A stretch of DNA of 64,000 nt from Myxacorys chilensis ATA2-1-KO14. Lineage in GTDB: Bacteria; Cyanobacteriota; Cyanobacteriia; Leptolyngbyales; Leptolyngbyaceae. The position numbers were made by a program, and so were the translations under genes. The stretch lies in contig JAHHHP010000026.1 of assembly GCA_019359275.1 (NCBI GenBank), positions 1-64,000 of the forward strand, given 5' to 3'. The stretch's first letter is position 1. Each line of letters opens with the position of its first letter. Below, one piece after another: positions 47,510 through 55,210 of the stretch. The notes beneath the pieces are model-generated. The model made no database searches and was not told the origin of the DNA. It saw only the letters and a list, made by a program, of their open reading frames with translations.

Positions 47510-49887
47510 AAAAAGTCATGAATCGATCGCGTACTAAAAACCTTCTTGGCGTTCTGGCAGTGACACTTACGGCTTCAATTGCTCAACCTGCTATTTCTGC
47601 TGGTGTTGAGGGCGTTACAAGTTTCGCCACGGCTCCTGTGCCAGCTACGCCTAGCTCGATCAACACAACCGTAGCGGCTCCTTGTCAAATAGGTGCTCCT
47701 GCTAACTATACGTGTGGCGCAAATATTACAGTAGACTTCGGTGTAAGTGGTGGTATTGGGGATCGTCAACTTACAGGATTCAGTACAGGGTCGACTAACT
47801 ACTCTGCAAGGGATGTAGTTGATTTTGTTAGGATTCGCCGCAATGACAATGTGAGTGCTGCTGGAGAAAGACAAATTATCTTTTTTGAATCTCCTTCTAC
47901 AGGTAACAACAAAATTTCGACAACCACTGTCAGCACAATGGAGGAAGCATTACGGAGTAAATTTATTAATCGTGGTAGTGATAACTTATTTTCTAATAAT
48001 ATCGAGACGAATGGCAACAGTAACAACATCGAGCGAGTCGATTTTATAATCCAAGATGGAGTAATGTTTCCCGACAGCTTAGATAAAATTGGCTTTCTAG
48101 TAATAGAACGTGGAGGAAATGATCAATTCAAGATTGCTGCAATTACAGCGATTGACAGTAATGGAACCCCAACTGCATTTGGTTCAGTTGTCAATGTTGC
48201 AACATCTAATTGGGGAACTGGAACTGCATTTCAGCAGAAAACGACAGTTCTGCGTCGAGAAGCCACAGAAACGCTTTTTCATCCTTCTGCACAAACCGAT
48301 GCGCAACCAGTTAAAGGGGTTTATGTTTCTTATGCAACACTGGGTATTGTTTCTAATCAGTCTGTCTATGGCTATGCCATTTTTCCAAATGATATTGCGT
48401 CAGTTCCGTCTTCTAGTCTTATTGATTGGAAAAATTCGTCTGTATATCCAACTAATACTGGTAGTGCCAGTAATCAGGGTGGAATCGACTTAATGGCAGG
48501 CGGTGGACTAGCGATCGAGAAATTTTACGTTTCAGGAAGAGTTTACGAAGATAACAACAACAATCAAGCATTTGATAGCACTGAGCCAACTTTAAAAAAT
48601 ATTAAAGTTACCCTTTTAGATAACAATGGCAACCCGATCAAAAGCATGGATACAACCAATGAGGGACGCTATACCTTCACCAATTTGGCGAATGGAACTT
48701 ATCGCATTCGAGTTGATAATATCGATACCGATTTGCCTGCTGGCGACACGTTAACGACGCCTAATGATTTGACGGTCAATATTGTTGATGGTGCTGTCAC
48801 TCAACAAAACTTTGGATTTAGGCAAGCTACACCATCAACTTTGACGGCAGATAAATCTGTTGCGTTGGTAGTCGATTCTGATAAATCTGGCGGCGCGACT
48901 CCCCTAGCCAGCCAAACTCCCACTCCCGGAGATATTTTAGAGTATACGATCGCAATTACTAATACGAGTGCTACGACTAATGCCAACAACGTCGTTCTAA
49001 AGGATGCTATCCCAACGAACACTACCTACGTTCCGAGTACACTACAAATTTCAACTGGAGCCAATAGCGGCGCTAAAACCGACGCATCAGCAGATGATCA
49101 AGCAGAAATATCAGGTTCTCAAATCACGTTTCGATTGGGGACAGGAGCTACTGCTATAGCAGGCGGCGCGTTAGGAACAACAGCCGCTGATAAAAGCACA
49201 ACGGTTAAATTTCGAGTTCAAATTAATGATCCCCTGCCAAACGGAGTGGCGACTGTATCGAACCAAGCGATCGTATCTAGCACTGGAGTTGCTAACGTCA
49301 ACAGTAATGACCCTAGCACTCCTGCCGCCGCTGATCCTACCGTTACAACAATCGGTCCTCGGTTGCGGTTAGTGAAGCGAATTACGGGCGTCACCAAGGC
49401 GGCAGCGGGTAGCACCAAACAAACAGTGGGTGGTTATAATGATTTGGCGACCGATCCCAATGACAACGCATCTGGTTGGGCAGGGGGCAGCGCGGCTTAT
49501 CTGCTAGGAGCTATTACAGGTAGCCAAATTCCGGCTCCTAACCCTGGAGTACCCGCTCCCAAAGATGAAGTAGAGTATACAATCTACTTCTTATCCGATG
49601 GAGCAGGCACAGCCCAAAATGCAAGTATCTGTGACTTTGTGCCTGTTAACCAAAGTTATGTTCCAGGTTCACTGCAGTTGAATTTTAATGGAACGACAAC
49701 CGCGATCGCAGATGGTTCGGGCGTAGGTCCTAGTAGCGGTTTCTACACAGCCAATTTTCCAACGGCGTGTCAGGGTACAAATAATAACAAAGGCGCGGCT
49801 TACTTTCAAATCGGGAACGTCACGTCGGTAAATGCTACCCCTGCGAGTTCCTACGGATTTGTTCGTTTCCGCGCCAAAGTAGATTAA
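47506..49887 (+). CDS. Exported SdrD_B + DUF11 surface protein (gene E of the cluster)
   Basis: A 793-residue secreted protein. Signal peptide about 1-32 (NLLGVLAVTLTASIAQPAIS). The N-terminal 310 residues are Asn/Ser/Thr-rich and unlike any domain I know. Next comes an SdrD_B-like unit (about 343-440; SGRVYEDNNNNQAFDSTEPT, LDNNGNPIKSMDTTNEGRYT), a DUF11 repeat (about 445-610; GDILEYTIAITNTSATTNAN, LKDAIPTNTTYVPSTL) and a second related unit to the end (KDEVEYTIYFLSDGAGTAQN). SdrD_B repeats in other bacteria bind calcium and form rods. The region about 47800-48500 is more AT-rich than its neighbours. Translation is probably coupled to gene D by an ATGA overlap. Confidence 0.8.
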   Translation: MKKVMNRSRTKNLLGVLAVTLTASIAQPAISAGVEGVTSFATAPVPATPSSINTTVAAPCQIGAPANYTCGANITVDFGVSGGIGDRQLTGFSTGSTNYSARDVVDFVRIRRNDNVSAAGERQIIFFESPSTGNNKISTTTVSTMEEALRSKFINRGSDNLFSNNIETNGNSNNIERVDFIIQDGVMFPDSLDKIGFLVIERGGNDQFKIAAITAIDSNGTPTAFGSVVNVATSNWGTGTAFQQKTTVLRREATETLFHPSAQTDAQPVKGVYVSYATLGIVSNQSVYGYAIFPNDIASVPSSSLIDWKNSSVYPTNTGSASNQGGIDLMAGGGLAIEKFYVSGRVYEDNNNNQAFDSTEPTLKNIKVTLLDNNGNPIKSMDTTNEGRYTFTNLANGTYRIRVDNIDTDLPAGDTLTTPNDLTVNIVDGAVTQQNFGFRQATPSTLTADKSVALVVDSDKSGGATPLASQTPTPGDILEYTIAITNTSATTNANNVVLKDAIPTNTTYVPSTLQISTGANSGAKTDASADDQAEISGSQITFRLGTGATAIAGGALGTTAADKSTTVKFRVQINDPLPNGVATVSNQAIVSSTGVANVNSNDPSTPAAADPTVTTIGPRLRLVKRITGVTKAAAGSTKQTVGGYNDLATDPNDNASGWAGGSAAYLLGAITGSQIPAPNPGVPAPKDEVEYTIYFLSDGAGTAQNASICDFVPVNQSYVPGSLQLNFNGTTTAIADGSGVGPSSGFYTANFPTACQGTNNNKGAAYFQIGNVTSVNATPASSYGFVRFRAKVD

Positions 49888-49909
49888 GGCTTGATGAGTT
49901 TCAACGCTA

Positions 49910-50470
49910 TCAAATTTTAGCAACAGCGCTTTGCAAAAATGCCTTCAACTGCTGACGAAGTTGCTGTTCTTTCCTGGCAACCAATGCGCCTGCTCTACCA
50001 ACCTTTAGTTCAGCCTCAGCTTGCTTCTGCTGAAACTCATTAGAAGAGGCAGTTTCAAGCGCGCTCTTATACCAGCTCACCGCTTGACCCACTCGTTGCT
50101 TTCCAGCGATGTAGCGATCGCTGTAGCGTTCGGTTAAGGTTCTGTCAGCCTGAGCCAGTGGCTCGCGCAGTTGGGTAACGAGTCGATCCTTAATCACGGT
50201 AAACAGCATCACAATGCTAGTCAATAGATCAGGTGAAGTGGCTCGATTCGTTTCTTCGGCTGGTTGAGAGCCATCGCTTAGATTTACCGTGACCGTATCA
50301 AATGTGTTTTGTGCGATCGCACTTAGCGTACCTGCTCCTTCTTTCACTTCAGCAAATGCCTGACTCGACGCATTCCAAACAATATCTCGAATGCGAGTTG
50401 CCCGCGTTCCACCTTCTGTCTTTGCTTTTTGAAGATTGGTTGAAAGTTGGTCTTTCATCGGATCAGACAT
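49910..50470 (-). CDS. Conserved hypothetical, helical soluble protein
   Basis: A 186-residue protein without signal peptide or clear membrane helix. Composition suggests amphipathic helices: TRIRDIVWNASSQAFAEVKE, LTSIVMLFTVIKDRLVTQLR, and a C-terminal coiled coil with KQAEAELKVGRAGALVARKE and QQLRQQLKAFL. I recall similar cyanobacterial proteins but no assigned function. It converges with the surface cluster, 23 bases from gene E's stop, and lies 42 bases downstream of the DUF1232 gene on the same strand, so those two probably form an operon. Confidence 0.65.
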   Translation of the reverse strand: MSDPMKDQLSTNLQKAKTEGGTRATRIRDIVWNASSQAFAEVKEGAGTLSAIAQNTFDTVTVNLSDGSQPAEETNRATSPDLLTSIVMLFTVIKDRLVTQLREPLAQADRTLTERYSDRYIAGKQRVGQAVSWYKSALETASSNEFQQKQAEAELKVGRAGALVARKEQQLRQQLKAFLQSAVAKI

Positions 50471-50512
50471 AGTTCACCTTCCGTGTGATTGAAGTTTGCT
50501 GAGCGTGTAGTG

Positions 50513-50776
50513 TTAGCTGATTGTAGCTGCGTTAGTTGTATCGACTTTTGATTTGCGATTTTTGAGTTGTTCGAGCAGAATCTGAGAGACTTCTGTGACC
50601 AACAGAGTTGCAACTACTCCGTCATCAAGCCAACCTAAGATAGGCAATAGATCGGTCAGAGCATTGAGAGGACTGACCAAGTAGAGTAAGCTACCCAATA
50701 TAATCAACCAACGATATTTAGAATTCCGTAGCGTAGCGCGATACCAGTTGTAGAGCGGCTGAATTAGAAATTTCAT
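50513..50776 (-). CDS. YkvA/DUF1232 membrane protein
   Basis: An 87-residue protein. The core YRWLIILGSLLYLVSPLNAL followed by TDLLPILGWLDDGVVATLLV is the DUF1232 (YkvA) signature: a hydrophobic hairpin with the conserved SPLDALPD-like motif, here SPLNALTD. It is predicted to be an inner-membrane protein of unknown function. It is upstream of the helical hypothetical gene on the same strand. Confidence 0.85.
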   Translation of the reverse strand: MKFLIQPLYNWYRATLRNSKYRWLIILGSLLYLVSPLNALTDLLPILGWLDDGVVATLLVTEVSQILLEQLKNRKSKVDTTNAATIS

Positions 50777-50883
50777 TAGGTTGTCCTGTTGTTGACTCTT
50801 CTATCATGCCAAGTTTCTCAGTCCCTGTCCGGTGGGGAAAACCCACGATTTTGTCGTAACATTCCCACTCATCTTTTAACGCT

Positions 50884-50989
50884 ACTCAGGCTCGATCGTT
50901 CTCAAGAACTCGTCTGCTGTAATCACCAGCACATCACGAAATGGGTTTAACACGAGCAAATCTCTGTCACCACTGATGATGTATTGAGT
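50884..50989 (-). pseudogene. C-terminal remnant of a PIN-domain toxin
   Basis: Read on the minus strand, this segment encodes QYIISGDRDLLVLNPFRDV followed by LVITADEFLRTIEPE and a stop. This is the C-terminal third of a PIN-family ribonuclease toxin (the conserved SGDRDLL motif carries the last active-site aspartate). No start codon or N-terminal two-thirds is present. The remnant begins inside the antitoxin frame, at its last shared codons (near 50988), in a different reading frame. The best explanation is a deletion fusing the end of the antitoxin gene to the end of the toxin gene. Confidence 0.8.
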
Positions 50990-51194
50990 CTAAGATTTCT
51001 GGGGTTAATCCTCGCGCTTGAGCATTCTGGCTAATCTCACTCATCACCTCCTCTAGAGGTCTTTTGCTTCGAGTCGCATCAGTCAGCTTGAGGCTAAGTA
51101 ATGCCTCCAATTTACGACGCTGTTCGTCAGAAGCTGCCTCAAAGATGCGGGCGACCTCAGCATTAACGCGAATTGTAATAGTTCTAATTTCCAT
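50967..51194 (-). CDS. Orphan antitoxin of a PIN toxin-antitoxin pair
   Basis: A 75-residue protein: EIRTITIRVNAEVARIFEAA, a helical KLEALLSLKLTDATR segment, and RGLTPEILDSIHHQW. The beginning and the LTPEIL ending match small cyanobacterial antitoxins encoded just before PIN-domain toxins. The last residues (HHQW) are read out of frame from the toxin remnant, so the native C-terminus has been replaced. Without its toxin it may be a non-functional leftover or an anti-addiction factor. Confidence 0.7.
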   Translation of the reverse strand: MEIRTITIRVNAEVARIFEAASDEQRRKLEALLSLKLTDATRSKRPLEEVMSEISQNAQARGLTPEILDSIHHQW

Positions 51195-51715
51195 GATGGC
51201 TATATAGGGGTTAAAACTTTACTTTTATAAGTCCTTCCACTGATCGATTTTGAACGTAATTAATTGTTCTTTCCTATTAATTTTGTCCTCATTCAATATT
51301 ACGCTCAACATTGTTGTTAGAAGTAATACCTTTAGCATTAGAAGATTAGCTTTCTTGTAAACTTAATTTTGATCATCGACGCATTTGTTGCTTGCTGTAA
51401 ATTAACAAGTGTGAATGCAGTACATGCGATCGTTAGGCTGCGATCGCTGAACTGGCAGAAGTCGTTAAATTCCAAGCATCAACCCAACCTATGAGATCGC
51501 TGGATAGTGGTTCATCAATTCGTGCGATCGTAGCCACACGCCCTCATCTACAAATATAATCCGAGCGATTGATACCAAGCTGGCGGAGCAAATCAACGGA
51601 GCAAATCATTTGAATTACTAGACTGGGCTGTTTGCCGGATTTGGAACTATGCCAGAAGATTCCATTTCACCAGAATTGATAAACTGTAAGTACAAAACCT
51701 GGAGGTCAAAGACTT
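51195..51715. other. Intergenic region, nothing recognised
   Basis: About 520 bases, AT-rich at the left, with two HIP1-like sites around 51428 and 51441. A short minus-strand frame (about 51440-51530) that could encode roughly 30 residues ending AWNLTTSASSAIAA has no start and may be a gene relic, but I cannot identify it. Confidence 0.35.
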
Positions 51716-51934
51716 ATGCTTAAGAGTTCCTCAATCATTAGTGCATCTCCCGAAATTATGGGTGGCACTCCAGTTTTTGCTGGTACTAGGGTTCCTGTGC
51801 AGACGCTTCTGGACTATCTCAAAGCGGGAGAATCGATTAACGATTTTTTAGATGGATTTCCAACTGTCGCTAGAGAGCAAGTCATTGCCTTGCTAGAAGA
51901 GGCGGGAAAACAGCTTGTTGGCATGGTGGCATAG
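51716..51934 (+). CDS. DUF433 antitoxin-like protein
   Basis: A 72-residue DUF433 (helix-turn-helix, VapB45-like) protein: ISASPEIMGGTPVFAGTRVP is the family hallmark, followed by VQTLLDYLKAGESINDFLDG and a C-terminal EQVIALLEEAGKQL. The ribosome-binding site GGAGG is about 11 bases upstream of the ATG. In these two-gene modules the next gene encodes a DUF5615 PIN-like protein, and here it begins 1 base after the stop. The partner is truncated. Confidence 0.9.
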   Translation: MLKSSSIISASPEIMGGTPVFAGTRVPVQTLLDYLKAGESINDFLDGFPTVAREQVIALLEEAGKQLVGMVA

Positions 51935-51935
51935 A

Positions 51936-52114
51936 ATGAAGCTCCTTCTGGATGAGTGTATTGATCGCAAGCTGGCGAGAGAGTTCGTGGGTTGTGAGGT
52001 AAAAACGGTTCCACAAATGGGATGGGCAGGAGTAAAGAATGGTCAGCTTCTTGCTCTTGCAGAATCAGAATTTGATGTTTTCATCACTGTCGATTGAACT
52101 TGTCGTTTCATATG
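51936..52114 (+). pseudogene. Truncated DUF5615 PIN-like toxin
   Basis: The frame starts MKLLLDECIDRKLAREFVGC, the standard DUF5615 opening with the acidic LLDEC motif, and continues to KNGQLLALAESEFDVFITVD. There a TGA stop (52095-52097) ends it at 53 residues, where relatives of about 110-120 residues continue RNLSFQQN. The bases after the stop, in a shifted frame, still read NLSF-like codons (about 52099-52112). A C-to-T change and one lost base explain this, and the distal half is missing. It is therefore most likely inactive. Confidence 0.75.
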
Positions 52115-52161
52115 TAAATGCTATACTTGGCGATTAAAATACTGGGGACAAATATAAAGGC

Positions 52162-52657
52162 ATGGAATACCAGCCATACTCTATCAGGCAATTATTGGAC
52201 TCAGTAAGTAGCGGCGGCATCCGAATTCCTGCTTTTCAGCGTGGTTTTGTTTGGGAAATGGATAAAGTTGCATACTTAATGGATAGCATTTATAAGAGAT
52301 ATCCTTTTGGCTCATTACTTTTTTGGAGAACTAAGTCTAAGCTCGCTATAGAGAAGAAGCTTGGGCAGTTTGAACTTCCAGAGCCAAGGGAAGATTATCC
52401 TATAGATTATGTATTGGATGGTCAACAACGGCTCACCTCAATGTTTTCCGTGTTTCAGACCGAATTAGAACCATCTATAGATAGTGGATGGCTCAAAATA
52501 TATTTCGACCTTGAAGCAGATGAGAGCGTTCAAGAAAGCCAATTCTTAGCTCTACAAGATGATCAAGTTATTCCACAAAGGCATTTTCCACTGAGTGTTT
52601 TGTTTGATTCTGTTAAATATAGAGGAGCAACAGATAAATTCGATAATGAACAGATTA
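52162..52657 (+). pseudogene. DUF262 (ParB-like nuclease) gene, 5' fragment cut by IS630
   Basis: The first ~165 codons encode a DUF262/GmrSD-N domain: YSIRQLLDSVSSGGIRIPAF, QRGFVWEMDKVAYLMDSIYK, YPFGSLLFW, and the nuclease/nucleotide motif YVLDGQQRLTSMFSVF. DUF262 proteins are typically 350-600 residues or more and act in anti-phage restriction (for example GmrSD type IV systems). Here the frame runs into the left end of the IS630 element at about 52656 and is closed by IS sequence. On the far side of the element only about nine in-frame codons remain before a stop (near 53718), so the 3' part was lost in addition to the insertion. AT content is higher than in neighbours. Confidence 0.85.
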
Positions 52658-52666
52658 TAGCGGTTC

Positions 52667-53279
52667 TCAATCGAGTGAGGTACAGTAACAGCAGTGAGCA
52701 AACCAGTGTTTGATATCTTTCAGCGATGCTTGAGCGAATGCAGTTGTGATGGCATCATCTAATGCTTGCTTCGTTCTTGGCGCAATCGAACGGATGATAC
52801 TTTTGACCTTTGACCAAAACTGCTCAATTGGATTGAAGTCTGGGGAGTAAGGAGGGAGATAGATCAGCGTTGCGCCTACCGCTTCTATAGCTGCCGCAAT
52901 GCCCTCAACTTTGTGCGAACTAAAGTTATCCATCACCACACACGCCCCTTGCCAGAGATTCGGCACCAGCACTTGCTCAACAAAGGCACGAAAGGCATCC
53001 CCATTGGTGCCACCCTCAAAGGTTAAAGCAGAGATCACGCCGCTTAGTGCGATGGCACCAATCATGGTCTGATTCTTGCCTCGATTGTTGGGTCGGCTGC
53101 TGTAAGCTCGTTGCCCTTTTACGGCTCTGGCGTACAGTCGCGTCATGGCGAGGTTGACTCCAGCTTCATCGAGGAACACCAAATCTTCGACGCGAACCTG
53201 CTCTATCTGCTGCCAGTATTCAACCCGTTGTTGCTGCACTCGTTCGGTGTCCCGCTCAGTCGCTCGAAAGGTTTTTTTT
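52667..53279 (-). CDS. IS630 transposase, DDE catalytic half (ORF B)
   Basis: The second transposase frame. From its first internal start (GTG, 53239) it gives 190 residues. The catalytic triad is visible: Asp in VFLDEAGVNLAM, Asp in CVVMDNFSSHK, and Glu in YSPDFNPIEQFWSKVKS. Upstream of the GTG the same frame stays open to the A-run at 53272-53279, reading TFRATERDTERVQQQR, so the natural product is probably a fusion with ORF A. The stop lies inside the left inverted repeat. Confidence 0.9.
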
Positions 53280-53621
53280 CACGGTTAACTTCAACTGTTG
53301 CACGGCTCGTCCCATGGTCGAGCGGCTCACTCGCATCCTATAGCGTTGCTCAAAGTCGTGACATAACTGAGCCAGCGTCAGATCATTGGTAGCACAGATC
53401 CAGTCGGCAATCGTTTGAACGTGTGCTGGAGTGAGTTGAGCTGGTTTGCCACCCCCAGGCGCTTTCGGTGCGATGTTGCCTGTTTCCCGATATTGCTTGA
53501 GCAGTTTGATGATGAAGCTAGTTGCGACGTCAAACCGCTTCGCTAACTGTCGTTGCGAGAGCTTTTCTCGGTGGTAAACATCAATAATTTTTTGGCGAAA
53601 GTCTTGAGAATACGCTTTCAT
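53256..53621 (-). CDS. IS630 transposase, helix-turn-helix half (ORF A)
   Basis: A 121-residue DNA-binding portion: KAYSQDFRQKIIDVYHREKL, SQRQLAKRFDVATSFIIKLL (first HTH), AQLTPAHVQTIADWICATND, and SRSTMGRAVQQLKLTV (second, winged HTH). It ends just after a run of eight A residues on the coding strand (53272-53279), where a frameshift or transcriptional slippage would join it to ORF B. A +1 or -2 shift is needed by the geometry. Confidence 0.9.
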   Translation of the reverse strand: MKAYSQDFRQKIIDVYHREKLSQRQLAKRFDVATSFIIKLLKQYRETGNIAPKAPGGGKPAQLTPAHVQTIADWICATNDLTLAQLCHDFEQRYRMRVSRSTMGRAVQQLKLTVKKNLSSD

Positions 53622-53719
53622 CGCTCACCGTGAAAAGCTGGCTACATCAATCCCCCTCACTGTACCTCATCCTTCAGGGAACCGCTATAATCCTAACTTC
53701 ATAATCATAGAGTCCTGAT

Positions 53720-54958
53720 CTACAACTTCTGCATCTGCTGGATTAGACATTGAGCAATCCGGTTGGCGGCTCCGGGTTCGCCCATACGACGACGCCCGTT
53801 CTCTGCGATCGCGCTCAGTCGGTCAGGATTATTCAGCAGCGATCGTAAAGCCTCTCCAACTTGGTTGGGTTGCTCGACTAAGGTAACAGAAGCTCCTAGT
53901 AAACGAGTTTGCGCTTCCGCAAAGGCAGGGGTGAACTGGGGTCCTGCGCCTGCGATCGCGATCGCAGGTTTTCCAAGTCCGACAAATTGTTCAGTGGCAG
54001 TTCCGGCCAGCGCGATCGCAACATCGGCTCTTCCAATGCATTCTGCAAAGCGTCCTGGCATTAGTACCAGCGTTGATTTCTTATCACCAAGTCCAATCGT
54101 ATAAGTATTGGTATCCGTTTGCTGCCAGCGATACTGCAATAATTTCTGATGAAGTTCATCGAGATCGAGTTGGGGCGCGATCGCCGCTAGGCAAACGACA
54201 GGGCGCTCTCCCACGACGCCATTGAGAGCTTGTAGAATCAGTTCCCAGTTGGCGAATACTTCGGGCGGACGCGAACCGGGAACGAGGGTGAGGGTGAGAG
54301 GGGGAGGGATGAGGGATGAGGGATGAGGGATGAGGGAGTCATTCGTCTCTAAGCCGTCCATCATGGGATTGCCTAAATCGAAGGCGGGAATGTTGAAGCG
54401 TTGGAGAGTGCGGGCAGTGATGCGATCGCGCGGAAAAACAGCCTTGCACTGCGGACGAGACATCAGCCAGCGTTCCCAGGGTTGGTAGATGCATCCGGTT
54501 GATCGTTCGATGCGATCGTCCCACCAGGAGGAGCGGGGTAGCCAGCCCGTCTCATCCCGCAAATAGTATTCTGATTTGGCGGTTCCAACAAAGGCAAAGG
54601 GTGCGCCGCTTGTCCAAGCAAATAGCATCGGCACAATGTCACCCACGGCTAAAATTAGCGATGATTTGTGTTCTTTTGCCCACGATCGCACCGCTTTGAT
54701 TTGCTCTAAGGTCAGCTTGATCAATCCACCTTGAAGGTCGCGCGCTAACTGTCGCCCGTCCATGTAAATGAAACCACCTGATGGCATCGCTTTGACGGAA
54801 CCGATGAGCGGAAATCCGGCGTTTTGATAAACGTGACCTTCGCCTACAATCGGCAGGACTTCGATTTTGGGACAACCGGGATGCTGTTGCAACGCTTGAA
54901 GGATGCGGAGGGCAATGATGTCTTCGCCGTGACCGTTGCTGAGGCAGAGGAGACGCAT
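53720..54958 (-). CDS. Lipid-A-disaccharide synthase-related protein
   Basis: A 412-residue GT-B-fold protein of the LpxB-related family found in cyanobacteria. The N-terminus LLCLSNGHGEDIIALRILQA and the C-terminal ALAGTATEQFVGLGKPAIAI and GPQFTPAFAEAQTRLLGASV are family hallmarks. True LpxB joins two acylated glucosamines; whether this relative does the same is unproven. Odd features: residues about 208-222 (NDSLIPHPSSLIPPPL) are encoded by tandem heptamer DNA repeats, and the DNA immediately 5' of the start codon is also heptamer repeat, with no ribosome-binding site visible. Confidence 0.85.
   Translation of the reverse strand: MRLLCLSNGHGEDIIALRILQALQQHPGCPKIEVLPIVGEGHVYQNAGFPLIGSVKAMPSGGFIYMDGRQLARDLQGGLIKLTLEQIKAVRSWAKEHKSSLILAVGDIVPMLFAWTSGAPFAFVGTAKSEYYLRDETGWLPRSSWWDDRIERSTGCIYQPWERWLMSRPQCKAVFPRDRITARTLQRFNIPAFDLGNPMMDGLETNDSLIPHPSSLIPPPLTLTLVPGSRPPEVFANWELILQALNGVVGERPVVCLAAIAPQLDLDELHQKLLQYRWQQTDTNTYTIGLGDKKSTLVLMPGRFAECIGRADVAIALAGTATEQFVGLGKPAIAIAGAGPQFTPAFAEAQTRLLGASVTLVEQPNQVGEALRSLLNNPDRLSAIAENGRRRMGEPGAANRIAQCLIQQMQKL
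54306..54337. repeat. Heptamer repeat (GGGATGA, 4 copies) inside the LpxB-related gene
   Basis: Four perfect GGGATGA units at 54306-54333, followed by GGGA. This is the short tandemly repeated repetitive (STRR) class known from cyanobacterial genomes. It lies within the coding region and encodes the LIPHPSSLIPPP stretch. Loss or gain of one unit would shift the frame. Confidence 0.85.
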
Positions 54959-54996
54959 GAGGGGAGGGCTGAGGGCTGAGGGATGAGGGCTGAGGC
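54957..54996. repeat. Heptamer repeat (GAGGGCT/GAGGGAT) abutting the LpxB-related start codon
   Basis: Units GAGGGCT, GAGGGCT, GAGGGAT, GAGGGCT are in tandem directly upstream of the minus-strand ATG (start codon at 54956-54958), taking the place where a ribosome-binding site would be expected. A related inverse-orientation tract (CATCCCTCATCCCCCATCCC) lies at about 55119-55138. Confidence 0.8.
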
Positions 54997-55210
54997 GACA
55001 AAGAGGCAGAGAGAGGGCTGAAATTGCTATCTTCCTGATTGGTCAGCCTAACATTGACGGCGCTCTGTCAAGCTTAACCTGAGAAATAACAGGTAAATCC
55101 ACTCTAGCTTCTTCTTTCATCCCTCATCCCCCATCCCTCTGCCTCGATCCGTACATCGCTGTGTAACAAAACCTTGTAAGATTTGGGGAAATTGAGTTCA
55201 AAACGTTCTT

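Larger units (their letters stand above)
52656..53689 (-). mobile_element. IS630-family insertion sequence
   Basis: An element of about 1.03 kb. Terminal inverted repeats at 52656-52686 and 53659-53689 match at 24 of 31 positions: the outer 11 bases TATAGCGGTTC and the inner 11 bases TGAGGTACAGT are identical. The ends sit at TA dinucleotides, as expected from TA target duplication in IS630/Tc1-mariner transposition; the exact outer boundary within TATA is ambiguous. It carries a transposase in two overlapping frames on the minus strand and interrupts the DUF262 gene. Confidence 0.9.
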
